64,000 nucleotides of DNA, taken from the NCBI RefSeq assembly GCF_001625015.1, contig NZ_LVWJ02000014.1, forward strand, positions 4,030,001-4,094,000, given 5' to 3'. Of this stretch, positions 8,201-17,097 are shown in pieces. Below the pieces are notes generated by a model. That model saw nothing but the letters and a program-made list of their open reading frames with translations, was not told where the DNA came from and ran no database searches. The stretch comes from Lewinella sp. 4G2 (GTDB lineage: Bacteria; Bacteroidota; Bacteroidia; Chitinophagales; Saprospiraceae). The position numbers were made by a program, and so were the translations under genes. Every line of letters begins with the position of its first letter. Position 1 is the first letter of the stretch.

Positions 8201-10363
8201 CTATTTAGCTTTCCTGGATTTCAGGCGAATCGCGTTTCCAATTACGACGACGTCCGAAAAGGCCATGAAGAGAGCTGCCCACATGGGGTTCAGGAAGCCA
8301 AGTGCGGCAATTGGGATGGCCACCACATTGTAGCTGAAGGCCCAGAATAGGCTTTCCTTGATCGTTCGTAACGTCAGAGCGGAAACCTTTAATCCTTCCG
8401 TTAACAGGCTCAGGTCATCCCGTAATAACACCACCTGTGCGGCATCGAGGGCGGCGGCGGAGGCACCACCGAGAGAGATGCCAACATCTGCCCGGGCGAG
8501 GGCAGCGGCGTCGTTAATACCGTCTCCGACCATTGCGGTGGGTTGCCGTTGGCTCAGCGAAGTGACCAATTGTAATTTCTCGGCCGGCAGTTTTTCCGCT
8601 TCTACTTTCGTAATGCCGATGGCTTGCGCAACCTGATTTGCCTTGGTTTGATTATCCCCAGTGAGCAAGACGGGATCAATACCCTTTTGCTTTAACTCTC
8701 GGACCATCGCCGCGGCGCCCGGCCGGATCTCATCGCCGAGTTTTATCCCCGCCACAAACCGACCGCCGCGGGTGAAGACAATGTCCGGATCTCCAGAAAC
8801 AGTCAACCCTTGACGGTGCGCCGCACCGAGGAATAGTTTTTCGCCGGAGTTCGTACGCGCCGTCAGGCCAACGCCAGGGGTTTCTTGCACATACTTTACC
8901 TGATCAGTCATCTCCGCAGCTCCCGACCTCTCTAGCTCCTCCTGCGCGTAAGATCGAATACCCACCGCGATGGGATGGCTACTCCCCTCTTCCATCGCGG
9001 CAATTTCCCGCAGAGCTTGAGCCCGGTCCTGTGCCGGAGCCACGGTGAAGTCGGTTACGGTCAATTCGCCCGTCGTAAGCGTTCCAGTTTTGTCGAAGAC
9101 CATTTGTTGGACGCCGGCCAGTCGCTCAACAGTGCTTCCGCCTCGGATCAGAATACCCATACGGGCTAAACGCCCTACTCCAACCATTACGGCGGTCGGG
9201 GTAGCCAATCCCATTGCGCAGGGGCAGGAAATCAATAGGACTGCGATGGCATTCATCACCGCCTGGGTGAAGGTGGCGTAGCCCGTCAACCACCCCACGA
9301 GCCACGTCAGCAGGGCAATCGCGATGACGACGGGTACAAAAATGGCACTGATCTTATCCGCCAGTCGCTGCAGGTCAGGTTTGTCCGCTTGGGCGGTTTT
9401 GACCAGATCGATTATCCGCGATAGGGTTCCGTCCCGGTAGCCAGCGGTTACTTCGTAAGTGCCCTGGCCCGACGTAACGAGGGAACCACCGAGAAGGCGC
9501 TCCCCTACCCCTTTTTCTACGGGGAGACTCTCGCCGGTGAGCATCGCTTCGTTTGTGGAAAGGTGGCCCGTTAGGAGATGGCCATCCAGGGGAATGCGGT
9601 CACCCGTATTGATGCGGAGCCGGTTGCCCACTTTCACTTCTTCGATGGGTAGCCTGACCGTGGTGCCACTTGGCATAATCAGGCTGGCGGATTCTTCCTG
9701 AAGGTCAGTCAGGGCGGCGATCGAGGTGGTCGTCTTTTCGACGGCGCGCGCTTCCAACCAATTACCTACCAATACTAAAGTGATAATTGTGGCCGCCGTT
9801 TCGAAGAAGTAGTATTGAGGGTCATCCCAGATAAAACCTACCATCGAATAGATGAATGCCGCCGTTGATCCGAGGAAGATCAGTACGTCCATGTTGAGCA
9901 TCCGCTCCCGTAGTCCAGCCAGGGCGCTGCGGCCAAAGTGCAGTCCACCGATTGCGTAGACGGGTCCGGCCAAGGCTAGCTGTAGCCACTTGTTGTGCAT
10001 CAGCCCTACCTCCACGCCGAAGGTCATCAGTAAATGAGCGATCAGTAGCGGTGCGGTGAGTACCGCGCAAAATAGCAGACGACGGCGGGCCACGGCGGAG
10101 TGGTCGTGCGCGTCGCCGTGGTCGAAAGAACTACCGGATTCAGGTTCGTCCACCACCGTGAAGCCCAGTCTTTTGATACCGGCGCGCACGCCTTCCGGGT
10201 CCAAGGTCTCGTCATCCCTACGGAAGCGGACTTCGCGGGTTTGAAAGTTGACGAAGACGTCCTCCAAGCCCTTTCGCTCGAGGAAACGGGTGATGGATTG
10301 GGCGCAGTTGTTGCAGTCCATTCCCTCTACCCGAAGCGTCGTGATGCCTTTAGAATCCACCAT
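8201..10363 (-). CDS. copA: copper-translocating P-type ATPase
   Basis: 720 residues, normal size for a P1B-type ATPase. An N-terminal heavy-metal domain carries GMDCNNC (C17, C20). Then come eight membrane segments with the transport motif CPC (C380-P-C382), the actuator TGES, the phosphorylation site DKTGT (D424), the HP motif in SSHPIA and the hinge GDGINDAAAL. The CPC motif plus one HMA domain points to Cu(I) export from the cytosol. A histidine-containing linker (DHGDAHDHS) follows the HMA domain and may add metal binding. It diverges from a lipoprotein gene at 10533. No CopZ or CueR-type gene is beside it. Confidence 0.93.
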   Translation of the reverse strand: MVDSKGITTLRVEGMDCNNCAQSITRFLERKGLEDVFVNFQTREVRFRRDDETLDPEGVRAGIKRLGFTVVDEPESGSSFDHGDAHDHSAVARRRLLFCAVLTAPLLIAHLLMTFGVEVGLMHNKWLQLALAGPVYAIGGLHFGRSALAGLRERMLNMDVLIFLGSTAAFIYSMVGFIWDDPQYYFFETAATIITLVLVGNWLEARAVEKTTTSIAALTDLQEESASLIMPSGTTVRLPIEEVKVGNRLRINTGDRIPLDGHLLTGHLSTNEAMLTGESLPVEKGVGERLLGGSLVTSGQGTYEVTAGYRDGTLSRIIDLVKTAQADKPDLQRLADKISAIFVPVVIAIALLTWLVGWLTGYATFTQAVMNAIAVLLISCPCAMGLATPTAVMVGVGRLARMGILIRGGSTVERLAGVQQMVFDKTGTLTTGELTVTDFTVAPAQDRAQALREIAAMEEGSSHPIAVGIRSYAQEELERSGAAEMTDQVKYVQETPGVGLTARTNSGEKLFLGAAHRQGLTVSGDPDIVFTRGGRFVAGIKLGDEIRPGAAAMVRELKQKGIDPVLLTGDNQTKANQVAQAIGITKVEAEKLPAEKLQLVTSLSQRQPTAMVGDGINDAAALARADVGISLGGASAAALDAAQVVLLRDDLSLLTEGLKVSALTLRTIKESLFWAFSYNVVAIPIAALGFLNPMWAALFMAFSDVVVIGNAIRLKSRKAK

Positions 10364-10487
10364 AGTTAGCTTACTTCGGTAATCTTTCGGTTCAATTCGT
10401 CAACACCAACGGCGCAATATTAGTTAAGGTGCTGTATTTAATTTGGGCGAGTCTTTCTGTTTCTGGGGAGGCCGATCCAATATCCTT

Positions 10488-10505
10488 GCACCCGCGGCAG
10501 CGCCC
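10488..10505 (+). repeat. dispersed 18-bp word, copy 1 (intergenic)
   Basis: GCACCCGCGGCAGCGCCC, exact match to GCACCYGCGGCAGCGCCC. It overlaps the end of a promoter-like TATCCTTG just upstream of the lipoprotein gene at 10533. Confidence 0.85.
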
Positions 10506-10532
10506 GCAAATTAATCAGCAAAACTACCCACT

Positions 10533-11363
10533 ATGAAAGTTAGTCACCTACTCTTACTCGCCGGCCTTTCCGCCGCTACCCTAGCCTGTGGCAACCGGAA
10601 CGACGCCATGGACAACGTCACCGAAAACGCCAACAAACTGGACCCCAGTGAAGCAATGGCCAACATGGAGCCTCAGACAAGCGGCGATATTACCCTCACC
10701 CCAATGCCAGCTACCAAAGATTTTCCGGATGCGGCCATCACCGACTGGACGTACAGTGGCGGCAAGTTCAACTACGCCGCTACCGGCTACGAATTTGGTG
10801 TGCAGACGGACGACGCCGGGCAGATCATGTGCGCCAACTCCGTGAAGGGGCAGCACGCTCACCTGATCATCGACAACGAACCCTACATCGCCAAATACAC
10901 GCCGGAGTTTGAGCAGGAGGTTGCCGATGGCAACCATTACATCCTCTCCTTCCTCAGCCGTTCCTACCACGAATCGATCAAGACCGAGGCCGCCCACCGC
11001 GCGGTGCGTACGGACGTTAAGAATGGTGCTTTCGTAAACCCAACGGACATTACCGAGCCCATGCTTTTCTACAGCCGGCCCAAGGGTAAGTACGTGGGTG
11101 AGAACGATACGAAGAACATCATGCTGGATTTCTACCCCCTCAACGTTGAGCTGAGTGAAGGCGGCTACCACGTGAAGGCGACCGTAAATGGTAAGGCTGA
11201 ATTTGACATCACCAGCTGGCAACCCTACTTCCTGTCGGGCCTGCCGATGGGCGAGAATACCGTGGAGTTGACCCTGATGAAAGGAAGCGAAATGGTGAAA
11301 GCACCGCTTAACCCGGTTACCCGCACTTTCACGCTGGAGGCGCTTCCGACGGAGAGCAAGTAA
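10533..11363 (+). CDS. lipoprotein of unknown function
   Basis: 276 residues with a lipoprotein signal (MKVSHLLLLAGLSAATLAC). I do not recognise a named family with confidence. The mature protein contains two stretches that look like beta-sandwich halves: GQHAHLIIDNEPYIAKYTPEF with HYILSFLSRSYHES, and MLDFYPLNVELSEGGYHVKA. The His-rich, aromatic-rich character and the GQHAHLIID motif could reflect metal or small-ligand binding, but that is inference. It is divergent from copA with 169 bases between them, so shared copper control is possible but not shown. It is followed by a strong bidirectional terminator. Confidence 0.75.
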   Translation: MKVSHLLLLAGLSAATLACGNRNDAMDNVTENANKLDPSEAMANMEPQTSGDITLTPMPATKDFPDAAITDWTYSGGKFNYAATGYEFGVQTDDAGQIMCANSVKGQHAHLIIDNEPYIAKYTPEFEQEVADGNHYILSFLSRSYHESIKTEAAHRAVRTDVKNGAFVNPTDITEPMLFYSRPKGKYVGENDTKNIMLDFYPLNVELSEGGYHVKATVNGKAEFDITSWQPYFLSGLPMGENTVELTLMKGSEMVKAPLNPVTRTFTLEALPTESK

Positions 11364-11382
11364 GCTTATTTGACCACGACTG

Positions 11383-11418
11383 AAAAAGCCGCAAGCGAAC
11401 GATCGCTTGCGGCTTTTT
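11383..11418. terminator. bidirectional intrinsic terminator
   Basis: A perfect 11-bp stem GCCGCAAGCGA/TCGCTTGCGGC (11388-11398, 11403-11413) with a 4-base loop. It is flanked by A5 on the left and T5 on the right, so it serves both the plus-strand lipoprotein gene and the convergent RDD gene that ends at 11421. Confidence 0.92.
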
Positions 11419-11420
11419 CT

Positions 11421-11966
11421 TTATCCCTGCACTGGGGTACGTTGAATGACGATCGTTTTCGCCAGCTTATCGTGCAGCGCCTGCCGCCAGGGGTCGGCGA
11501 TGAGCCAGGCGGCAGAGAAGATGGGGATGTTACTGATCACCTGAATCACCCAACTATCGCTAAGGGGGCTATTCTGCGCCAGGTCCAGGTAACCGTAAAT
11601 GTCGGATACCTCCGCAAAATCTGCGCTTTGGTACTGCCGGGTGATCACGAAGATGGCTGCGAACATACCCAGGGCCCAGGGCAGATAGCGCATGAGGCTC
11701 TGGTTGAGATCCATTCGTTGGCCGGTGACGCTATCCACGACGACCAGTTTTTGGGCCATCTTTCCCAACGTTGCGCCGTAGCGCCATTCCATGATGGGTT
11801 TGTAGGCGCCTTCCAGCACGGTGACGGCCAGGCAGGCGTAGAGGCTCCGCGCGTAGATTAGCAGGTACAGCGCCAGGGCAGTAAATAGCCCGAGCACGAG
11901 CGCATCAATGATATAGGCCAGCCAGCGTTGCAGGTAGGATGCCGGAGTGACGTTCGATAATTCCAC
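11421..11966 (-). CDS. RDD family membrane protein (second of a pair)
   Basis: 181 residues with RDD-domain features: the Arg/Asp-containing first helix (YLQRWLAYIIDALVLGLFTAL), a conserved ATLGKMAQKLVVVDS motif and TM helices at about 15-37, 40-60, 90-110 and 135-155. The function of RDD proteins is mostly unknown; some act as Na+/H+ exchangers. It is a tandem paralogue of the upstream gene (11983-12579), with a 16-base gap, so the two are probably co-transcribed and may form a heteromer. Confidence 0.85.
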   Translation of the reverse strand: MELSNVTPASYLQRWLAYIIDALVLGLFTALALYLLIYARSLYACLAVTVLEGAYKPIMEWRYGATLGKMAQKLVVVDSVTGQRMDLNQSLMRYLPWALGMFAAIFVITRQYQSADFAEVSDIYGYLDLAQNSPLSDSWVIQVISNIPIFSAAWLIADPWRQALHDKLAKTIVIQRTPVQG

Positions 11967-11982
11967 GCCACGAAGATACCGC

Positions 11983-12579
11983 TTACAGCGGCTTTACTTC
12001 GGGGTTTTTGTAGACTACGTAAGTCTCCGCGAGGAGGTCGTGCGCGGACTGCTTCTGCTTATTTCCGAGCATAACTAGGGCAGAAATCAGGGGCAACCAA
12101 CCGGCCACCTGCTGAATGATCTGACTCAATGTACTACCGTTCTCGGCCTGGTATTCCGCGACGATCAATCCGAACTCCGTAAAACCGTCCGCATCCTCGA
12201 GCCCGGGGATCTGGAATACTTGATAAGTGAAGTAGATATTGAGTAGGCTACCCAAGATCCAGGGCGCGGCGCGGGTCACGGCTTGCACCATGGTAATGGG
12301 TTCGTTCTCTTTCGCCACCACTTTGATCTTGGTGGCCATCTTACCTACCGTAGCGCCGAAGTAGCCCTCCATTAAAGGCTTGTACAGCATGGACAGCACG
12401 CTCACCGCGACGAACAGGTTGAAGTTCGGGGAGAATATCGTGAAGTAGGTAATGCCACCAACCAGCGGGAGCATGACGAGGAAATCGATGATCGCGGAGC
12501 CAAGGCGCACGCCAAAGCCGGCAAACCGAACGGGTGCCTCAATTCGGGTGGCACCAGCATCTAAAGTATCAACGGTCAT
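11983..12579 (-). CDS. RDD family membrane protein (first of a pair)
   Basis: 198 residues. RDD features are clear: GFGVRLGSAIIDFLVMLPL as the first helix with R and D, then GATVGKMATKIKVVAKENE, the region shared with its downstream paralogue. Membrane segments at about 25-45, 50-68, 100-122 and 155-180. It is the leading gene of a two-gene operon. A copy of the dispersed 18-bp word lies 54 bases upstream of its ATG, next to a promoter-like TTTG. Confidence 0.85.
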   Translation of the reverse strand: MTVDTLDAGATRIEAPVRFAGFGVRLGSAIIDFLVMLPLVGGITYFTIFSPNFNLFVAVSVLSMLYKPLMEGYFGATVGKMATKIKVVAKENEPITMVQAVTRAAPWILGSLLNIYFTYQVFQIPGLEDADGFTEFGLIVAEYQAENGSTLSQIIQQVAGWLPLISALVMLGNKQKQSAHDLLAETYVVYKNPEVKPL

Positions 12580-12632
12580 AGTTCGTGTTGTTTAGGGTGT
12601 ACGTTTAGTTGTTACTGCTCGCAATTTAACTC

Positions 12633-12650
12633 AGGCGCTGCCGCAGGTGC
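12633..12650 (-). repeat. dispersed 18-bp word, copy 2 (intergenic)
   Basis: Minus-strand GCACCTGCGGCAGCGCCT: 17 of 18 match, last base changed. It directly follows an ACTTTG on that strand upstream of the RDD operon, a position similar to copy 1 at a promoter-like element. Confidence 0.8.
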
Positions 12651-12694
12651 AAAGTTTAGGGACCGAAGGGGAATTTTCTTCGATGAATGTAAGA

Positions 12695-13621
12695 TTATTT
12701 AGGCGCAAGAAAGATCTCTGAGATCATACACCGGGCTGAACCACCGCCGTACTGCTCGATGGTAGGTAGTGGGACGTGCAGCAACGGGCTTCCCAATAAT
12801 TCCACCTGAGCGGGGTCTAAACTGTTGAAGGCAGCGCTGGACATCACCCACAGCGGACCAGCTTCGCGGCGTAGTTCCAGCATATTGCCTCCGAATTGGT
12901 CCATCTGGTCCTGGCTGATGCCCATCAGGCGCCGGCCACTGAGGGCAAGGCTTTCGGTGAGTTTCGATTTTTCCGCCGGGTCGGCGACGCTGTCAAAACA
13001 GGCTACGGCTACCTCAGTACCAATGGCCAGCATCACATTGGTGTGGTAAATGGGGGTACCGCGTTGGTCGACGGCGTGAAAGGTAATCGGGGCGTAATCC
13101 ATCGCCGCGCACCAATCCTGAATGGCCTGCTTGGTCGCCCGCTCGGAATAACAGCAGTAGGCGACCCGGTTCTTGCGGTCCAGGACGAGGCTACCCGTCC
13201 CCTCCAGGAAGCGGCCGGCACTTTCCCAGTGGGCTAAGTCCAACGTGCGGTTCACCCGGAATTTTTGATCGATCAGTTCAAAGATGGCCTCCCGACGCTC
13301 AATCCGCCGCTGGGGCCAGAACATGGGGTAGGTGACCAATAAGCCGTCGCCGTGGGTACTGAACCAGTTGTTCGGGAAGGCGGAGTCGGGAGTCACCACG
13401 CTTGGGTCATCCTCCACTACGGTCACGTTGATGCCGGCCTCACGAAGCAGGTGGACGTAATGGTCGAATTCTCCCTTCGCCTTTTCAGCGATCTCATACT
13501 GCAGTTCCGGTGGGGCGGCTTCCTGAAAGGCGTTATCGAAGTGTGTCGGGCTACCCATCGCGAAATGGTGGGGCCGGACCATCAAAACGTGGTTGGTCGT
13601 TTGGGCGTGATCGCTGTTCAT
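12695..13621 (-). CDS. ctlX: citrulline utilization hydrolase (CtlX type, arginine deiminase fold)
   Basis: 308 residues from ATG 13621. An in-frame ATG at 13681 would add 20 residues that do not look like the family, whose members start shortly before the VLMVRPHHFAMG segment seen here. Guanidino-group-modifying (pentein) features include NNWFSTHGDG, EGTGSLVLDR (candidate Glu/Asp), a His in YHTNVMLAIG and the C-terminal catalytic Cys region GGGSARCMISEIFL. CtlX-type enzymes hydrolyse citrulline to ornithine in Bacteroidota; family assignment is from motif recall. It stands as a single gene upstream of and divergent from ggt. Confidence 0.8.
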   Translation of the reverse strand: MNSDHAQTTNHVLMVRPHHFAMGSPTHFDNAFQEAAPPELQYEIAEKAKGEFDHYVHLLREAGINVTVVEDDPSVVTPDSAFPNNWFSTHGDGLLVTYPMFWPQRRIERREAIFELIDQKFRVNRTLDLAHWESAGRFLEGTGSLVLDRKNRVAYCCYSERATKQAIQDWCAAMDYAPITFHAVDQRGTPIYHTNVMLAIGTEVAVACFDSVADPAEKSKLTESLALSGRRLMGISQDQMDQFGGNMLELRREAGPLWVMSSAAFNSLDPAQVELLGSPLLHVPLPTIEQYGGGSARCMISEIFLAPK

Positions 13622-13749
13622 CGGTACAATTTGGTTCGGGCTGGTTAGGCCTACTTGGTGGTGGCGGGCAAGATAATCCAAGCGCTTTGAAAGCGTAGGA
13701 AATAATGTGGCTGAGGGGGGCTAAGAGCGCAAGGCTAAGCCCCAACAAT

Positions 13750-13757
13750 TATCTTTA
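13750..13757 (+). promoter_or_regulatory. -7 element abutting the ggt start codon
   Basis: TATCTTTA lies only four bases before the ggt ATG (13762). If used, transcription would start at or within the first codons, giving a leaderless mRNA. Confidence 0.5.
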
Positions 13758-13761
13758 GCCC

Positions 13762-15459
13762 ATGCACAAAACCCTACTCTTCCTTACCCTGAGCACGCTA
13801 TTCCTGGCCTGCCAACGGGAAGCCCCAACGCTGGATTACACCGCGGAGAAAACGGCGACCTACCCTACTGCTGGCATCGTTGGTCCCCACCCCCTGGCCA
13901 CCGAGGTTGGACTGGATGTACTAAAGGCCGGCGGTAATGCGACCGACGCCGCCGTCGCCATGCAATTCGCCATGGCCGTCGTATACCCCCGCGCCGGCAA
14001 CCTCGGCGGCGGAGGTTTTCTGGTGTACCGCAGCGCAAAGGGTGAGATCAAGTCCCTCGACTACCGGGAAAGAGCTCCCGCAGCCGCAGACCGTGATATG
14101 TACCTCGACGATGAAGGCAACGTCATTCCAGACCTTAGCACACGAGGCCACCGCGCCGTCGGCGTTCCGGGGACGGTCGCCGGCATCGCCACCATGCACG
14201 AAGAGCTGGGTTCCCTCCCCTGGAAAGAATTAGTCCAGCCCGCCATTGACCTTGCCGAAAATGGCTGCCGCCTCAGCGCCTCGGAGGTAGGTAGGCTGAA
14301 ACGCTACCACGCAGATTTCCTGGAGTTCAATGCATCTACCCCGTTCTCCGATTCTACCGTGGTGAAAGGACAGCTCGTCCAACAGCCGGACCTGGCCGCT
14401 ACGCTGCGTAGGATTCAACGCGACGGAAAGGAAGGGTTTTACGGCGGCCGCACCGCCGAGCTCATCGTGGCCGAGATGCAGTCCGGCAACGGAATCATTA
14501 CCGCCAAAGATCTTCAGGACTACGAAACGACCTGGCGGGAACCAATCACCAAGAAAATCGATAACTACCGCATCATCTCGATGCCTCCCAGTAGCAGCGG
14601 TGGCGTTGCCCTCGCCCAAATGGTGGAGATGCTGGAACCCTACGACCTGACGGAAATGGGCTACCACACCACCGAGTCCATCCACCTCACCGTCGAGGCC
14701 ATGCGCCGCGCCTACGCTGACCGCGCCGAGTATTTGGGAGATGCCGATTATTACCCTGTCCCAGTCGATAGCCTACTGAACGACACCTATCTGGCCGGGC
14801 GGATGACGGATTTCAACCCTGACTCAGCGAGCCGCAGTACCAACGTAGAACTAGGTCTTACCCTCCGGAAGGAAACCTTTGAGACCACCCACATTAGCAT
14901 CATCGATAGTCTCGGAAACGCTGTTTCCATCACCACAACGCTGAACGGCAATTTCGGCAGCAAGGTGATGGTGGATGGTGGTGGCTTCTTCCTTAACAAC
15001 GAAATGGACGACTTTTCCGCCAAACCCGGTGTACCCAATATGTTTGGCCTCGTGGGGAAGGAGGCGAATGCCATCCAACCCGGTAAACGGATGCTGTCCA
15101 GCATGACGCCCACCATCGTGGAAAAGGACGGTGAACTCTTCATGGTCCTCGGCGCTCCGGGAGGTTCCACGATCATCACTGCGGTGCTCCAAACCTTCCT
15201 GAACGTAACCGAATTCGGCATGCCACTCGCCGACGCCGTTGCCGCCCCCCGCTTCCACCATCAGTGGTTACCAGACGAGGTGCTCTATGAATCCGGGGCT
15301 CTATCTGAGCCCGTCCGCGAGGAGTTGGAGGCTAAGGGACACAAATTGCGGGAGGTATCCGCTATGGCCGTCATCAAAGCCTTACTGGTGGATGATCAGG
15401 GGCAAATCCAGGCGGCCGGCGACGCGCGTAACCCCGACGATGATGTGGCCGGTTACTAA
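13762..15459 (+). CDS. ggt: gamma-glutamyltransferase (glutathione hydrolase), lipoprotein form
   Basis: 565 residues, full length for the Ntn-hydrolase family. The signal MHKTLLFLTLSTLFLAC is a lipoprotein signal (LFLAC), so the enzyme is probably anchored in the envelope facing the periplasm. Family motifs: GGNATDAAVAMQFAMAVVYP, NLGGGGFLVYR, and the autoprocessing site TTHISIIDSLGNAVSITTTLN, in which T376 would become the N-terminal nucleophile of the small subunit. Later come GGGFFLNNEMDDF and RMLSSMTPTIV. It removes the gamma-glutamyl group from glutathione and related peptides. Its stop codon touches that of the convergent kinase gene. Confidence 0.94.
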   Translation: MHKTLLFLTLSTLFLACQREAPTLDYTAEKTATYPTAGIVGPHPLATEVGLDVLKAGGNATDAAVAMQFAMAVVYPRAGNLGGGGFLVYRSAKGEIKSLDYRERAPAAADRDMYLDDEGNVIPDLSTRGHRAVGVPGTVAGIATMHEELGSLPWKELVQPAIDLAENGCRLSASEVGRLKRYHADFLEFNASTPFSDSTVVKGQLVQQPDLAATLRRIQRDGKEGFYGGRTAELIVAEMQSGNGIITAKDLQDYETTWREPITKKIDNYRIISMPPSSSGGVALAQMVEMLEPYDLTEMGYHTTESIHLTVEAMRRAYADRAEYLGDADYYPVPVDSLLNDTYLAGRMTDFNPDSASRSTNVELGLTLRKETFETTHISIIDSLGNAVSITTTLNGNFGSKVMVDGGGFFLNNEMDDFSAKPGVPNMFGLVGKEANAIQPGKRMLSSMTPTIVEKDGELFMVLGAPGGSTIITAVLQTFLNVTEFGMPLADAVAAPRFHHQWLPDEVLYESGALSEPVREELEAKGHKLREVSAMAVIKALLVDDQGQIQAAGDARNPDDDVAGY

Positions 15460-16962
15460 TCATTCCGCCGTTTGTAGTAATCCATTCAGCGGTATGGGCA
15501 ACCAGTCCGGCCGGCTATTTAATTCATAGGCCACTTCGTAGACGGCTTTTTCGAGTACGAATAAGTCCAGCAGCAATTGCCGGTCATTTTCGTTGTCGGG
15601 CAGAAAGCTTGCGTTGCCGCTATTATCGAAATAGGCCTGTAGAAATGCTTTGGCCACCGCCTCGTACCAATCGTTCGCCCGGCTGCGCAGGCGGAAGCGG
15701 TCTTCCGCGCCGTAGCGATCGTTCAGCAGCAGTTGCCCGTGGGCGGCGTAGTGGAAGGAGCGGACCATACCGGCGACGTCCTTCAGCGCGGGCCGTTTGC
15801 GCCGGCGTTCGGGGATGGAAAGCAACGGCTCCCCTTCGAAGTCGATAATGTAGAAATCGTCTTCCGTCACCAGCACTTGCCCGAGGTGGTAATCACCGTG
15901 GAGGCGGATGAGGTTCAGATCCATCGGCTCGTTGGCGAGCGCCTCCAGTTTGTCGTTAAACGTATCCTTGAGAGCGAGTACGCGTTTGGCGAGGTCACCG
16001 GTTTCTCCGCCGAGTTCACCCGCCTTTCCGGCCAGTTCGGCCATTTGGCGGTTCAGTAGTTTCTGGGCGGCGGCGGTGATTTCGGCTCGGTACTCCGGCG
16101 TCATTAAGGTTGGCCGCAGCAGTTCGTTATCGGTGGCGTTTTTGGCGAGGGCACGGTGCATTTCAGCGGTTCGCCGGCCCAGCAGTTTGGCTCGGCCGAG
16201 CGTCTCCTGGTCTACCTCATCGTTGCTCGCGAAGTAGCGTTCGGTGAGTTCCTGGAAGTATTCCCAGGCATCTCCACGGTTGTCCACTTTACCGCTCATC
16301 ATCCCGAGGTTGAGGTAGCCATCGTCGTGCATCTCCCCTACCCCGATGCTGCCGGCGTAGGGTGGGCAGTGGGCAAATCCGGCGTGTTCGGAGAGATATC
16401 GAACCAGTTCCAGATCCGGGTTTAACCCCTCGTCCAGTTTACGAAAGAGCTTAAAAAAGTAGCTGTCAGCGTACACGATCGCCGTATTACTCGTATCGAT
16501 GGCGGGTACGACGCTGGGCGCTGCCGCGGGTGCGGTGCGGAGTAGTTTACCGGTATCACACTTTAAACCGTTGGATCCATCTTCCCCGTTACGAATCATT
16601 CGATAGAGTGCGGAACGGAATTGGGGAAGGGGTACGGCATCCACAATCAGCGGGCCACCGGGGACCTGAAAGACGGCCATACCCGAAAAGTCGCGCAAGT
16701 AATTAAGCTGTTCCGTTGGGCCGGCTAATTGGGCGAGGGGCATTTGGTAGCGTTCCGTCGCTCCGTCCGCGTAGGTATTCCGTATTACTACGATGGCTGC
16801 CTCCGCAACGGGAAGGACGTGGGTGACTTCAGTCCGCTCCAATTTTTTTCCCTTACTGGTGAACCAACGTCGAGCTGGCAGGTAGGTGGCCAGTTCGTGA
16901 GTAAAGGATGTCAGAAATTCGGGGTGAGCGAATCGTTCGGCGAGGGAGGAGGTCGAATCCAT
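15460..16962 (-). CDS. maltokinase-like phosphotransferase
   Basis: 500 residues with an aminoglycoside-phosphotransferase/maltokinase fold. The start has LPARRWFTSKGKKL, typical of the maltokinase N-terminal cap. The catalytic motif is RLHGDYHLGQVLVTEDDFYIID (about 355-376, given by its ends), followed by DFEGEPLLSIPERRRKRPALKD, which is diagnostic for Mak and for the Mak half of TreS-Mak fusions. Expected reaction: ATP + maltose to maltose-1-phosphate, feeding GlgE. No treS, glgE or glgB gene is in the window, so it stands alone here. An in-frame copy of the 18-bp word encodes APAAAP at about residues 144-149. The stop codon abuts that of ggt. Confidence 0.85.
   Translation of the reverse strand: MDSTSSLAERFAHPEFLTSFTHELATYLPARRWFTSKGKKLERTEVTHVLPVAEAAIVVIRNTYADGATERYQMPLAQLAGPTEQLNYLRDFSGMAVFQVPGGPLIVDAVPLPQFRSALYRMIRNGEDGSNGLKCDTGKLLRTAPAAAPSVVPAIDTSNTAIVYADSYFFKLFRKLDEGLNPDLELVRYLSEHAGFAHCPPYAGSIGVGEMHDDGYLNLGMMSGKVDNRGDAWEYFQELTERYFASNDEVDQETLGRAKLLGRRTAEMHRALAKNATDNELLRPTLMTPEYRAEITAAAQKLLNRQMAELAGKAGELGGETGDLAKRVLALKDTFNDKLEALANEPMDLNLIRLHGDYHLGQVLVTEDDFYIIDFEGEPLLSIPERRRKRPALKDVAGMVRSFHYAAHGQLLLNDRYGAEDRFRLRSRANDWYEAVAKAFLQAYFDNSGNASFLPDNENDRQLLLDLFVLEKAVYEVAYELNSRPDWLPIPLNGLLQTAE
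16516..16533 (-). repeat. dispersed 18-bp word, copy 3 (inside the maltokinase-like gene)
   Basis: Minus-strand GCACCCGCGGCAGCGCCC, exact. In the sense of the host gene it is read in frame as Ala-Pro-Ala-Ala-Ala-Pro. Confidence 0.85.
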
Positions 16963-17097
16963 ATAGTGTAGCTGGTGGCGTAGTAGTAATTATAAGAAGA
17001 ACGGTAAGATACCCCGCCGGAGAATTCCCCGCCGGCCGAAATCCTTTTCGTTTATCAGCGTATTCGGGTCATCTTTGTTTTCCTCAACCCCTTCAAA

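Noticed and set aside
10581-11222. Minus-strand frame of 213 codons inside the lipoprotein gene
   Set aside because: Antisense shadow; the plus-strand frame has a clear lipoprotein signal and terminator.
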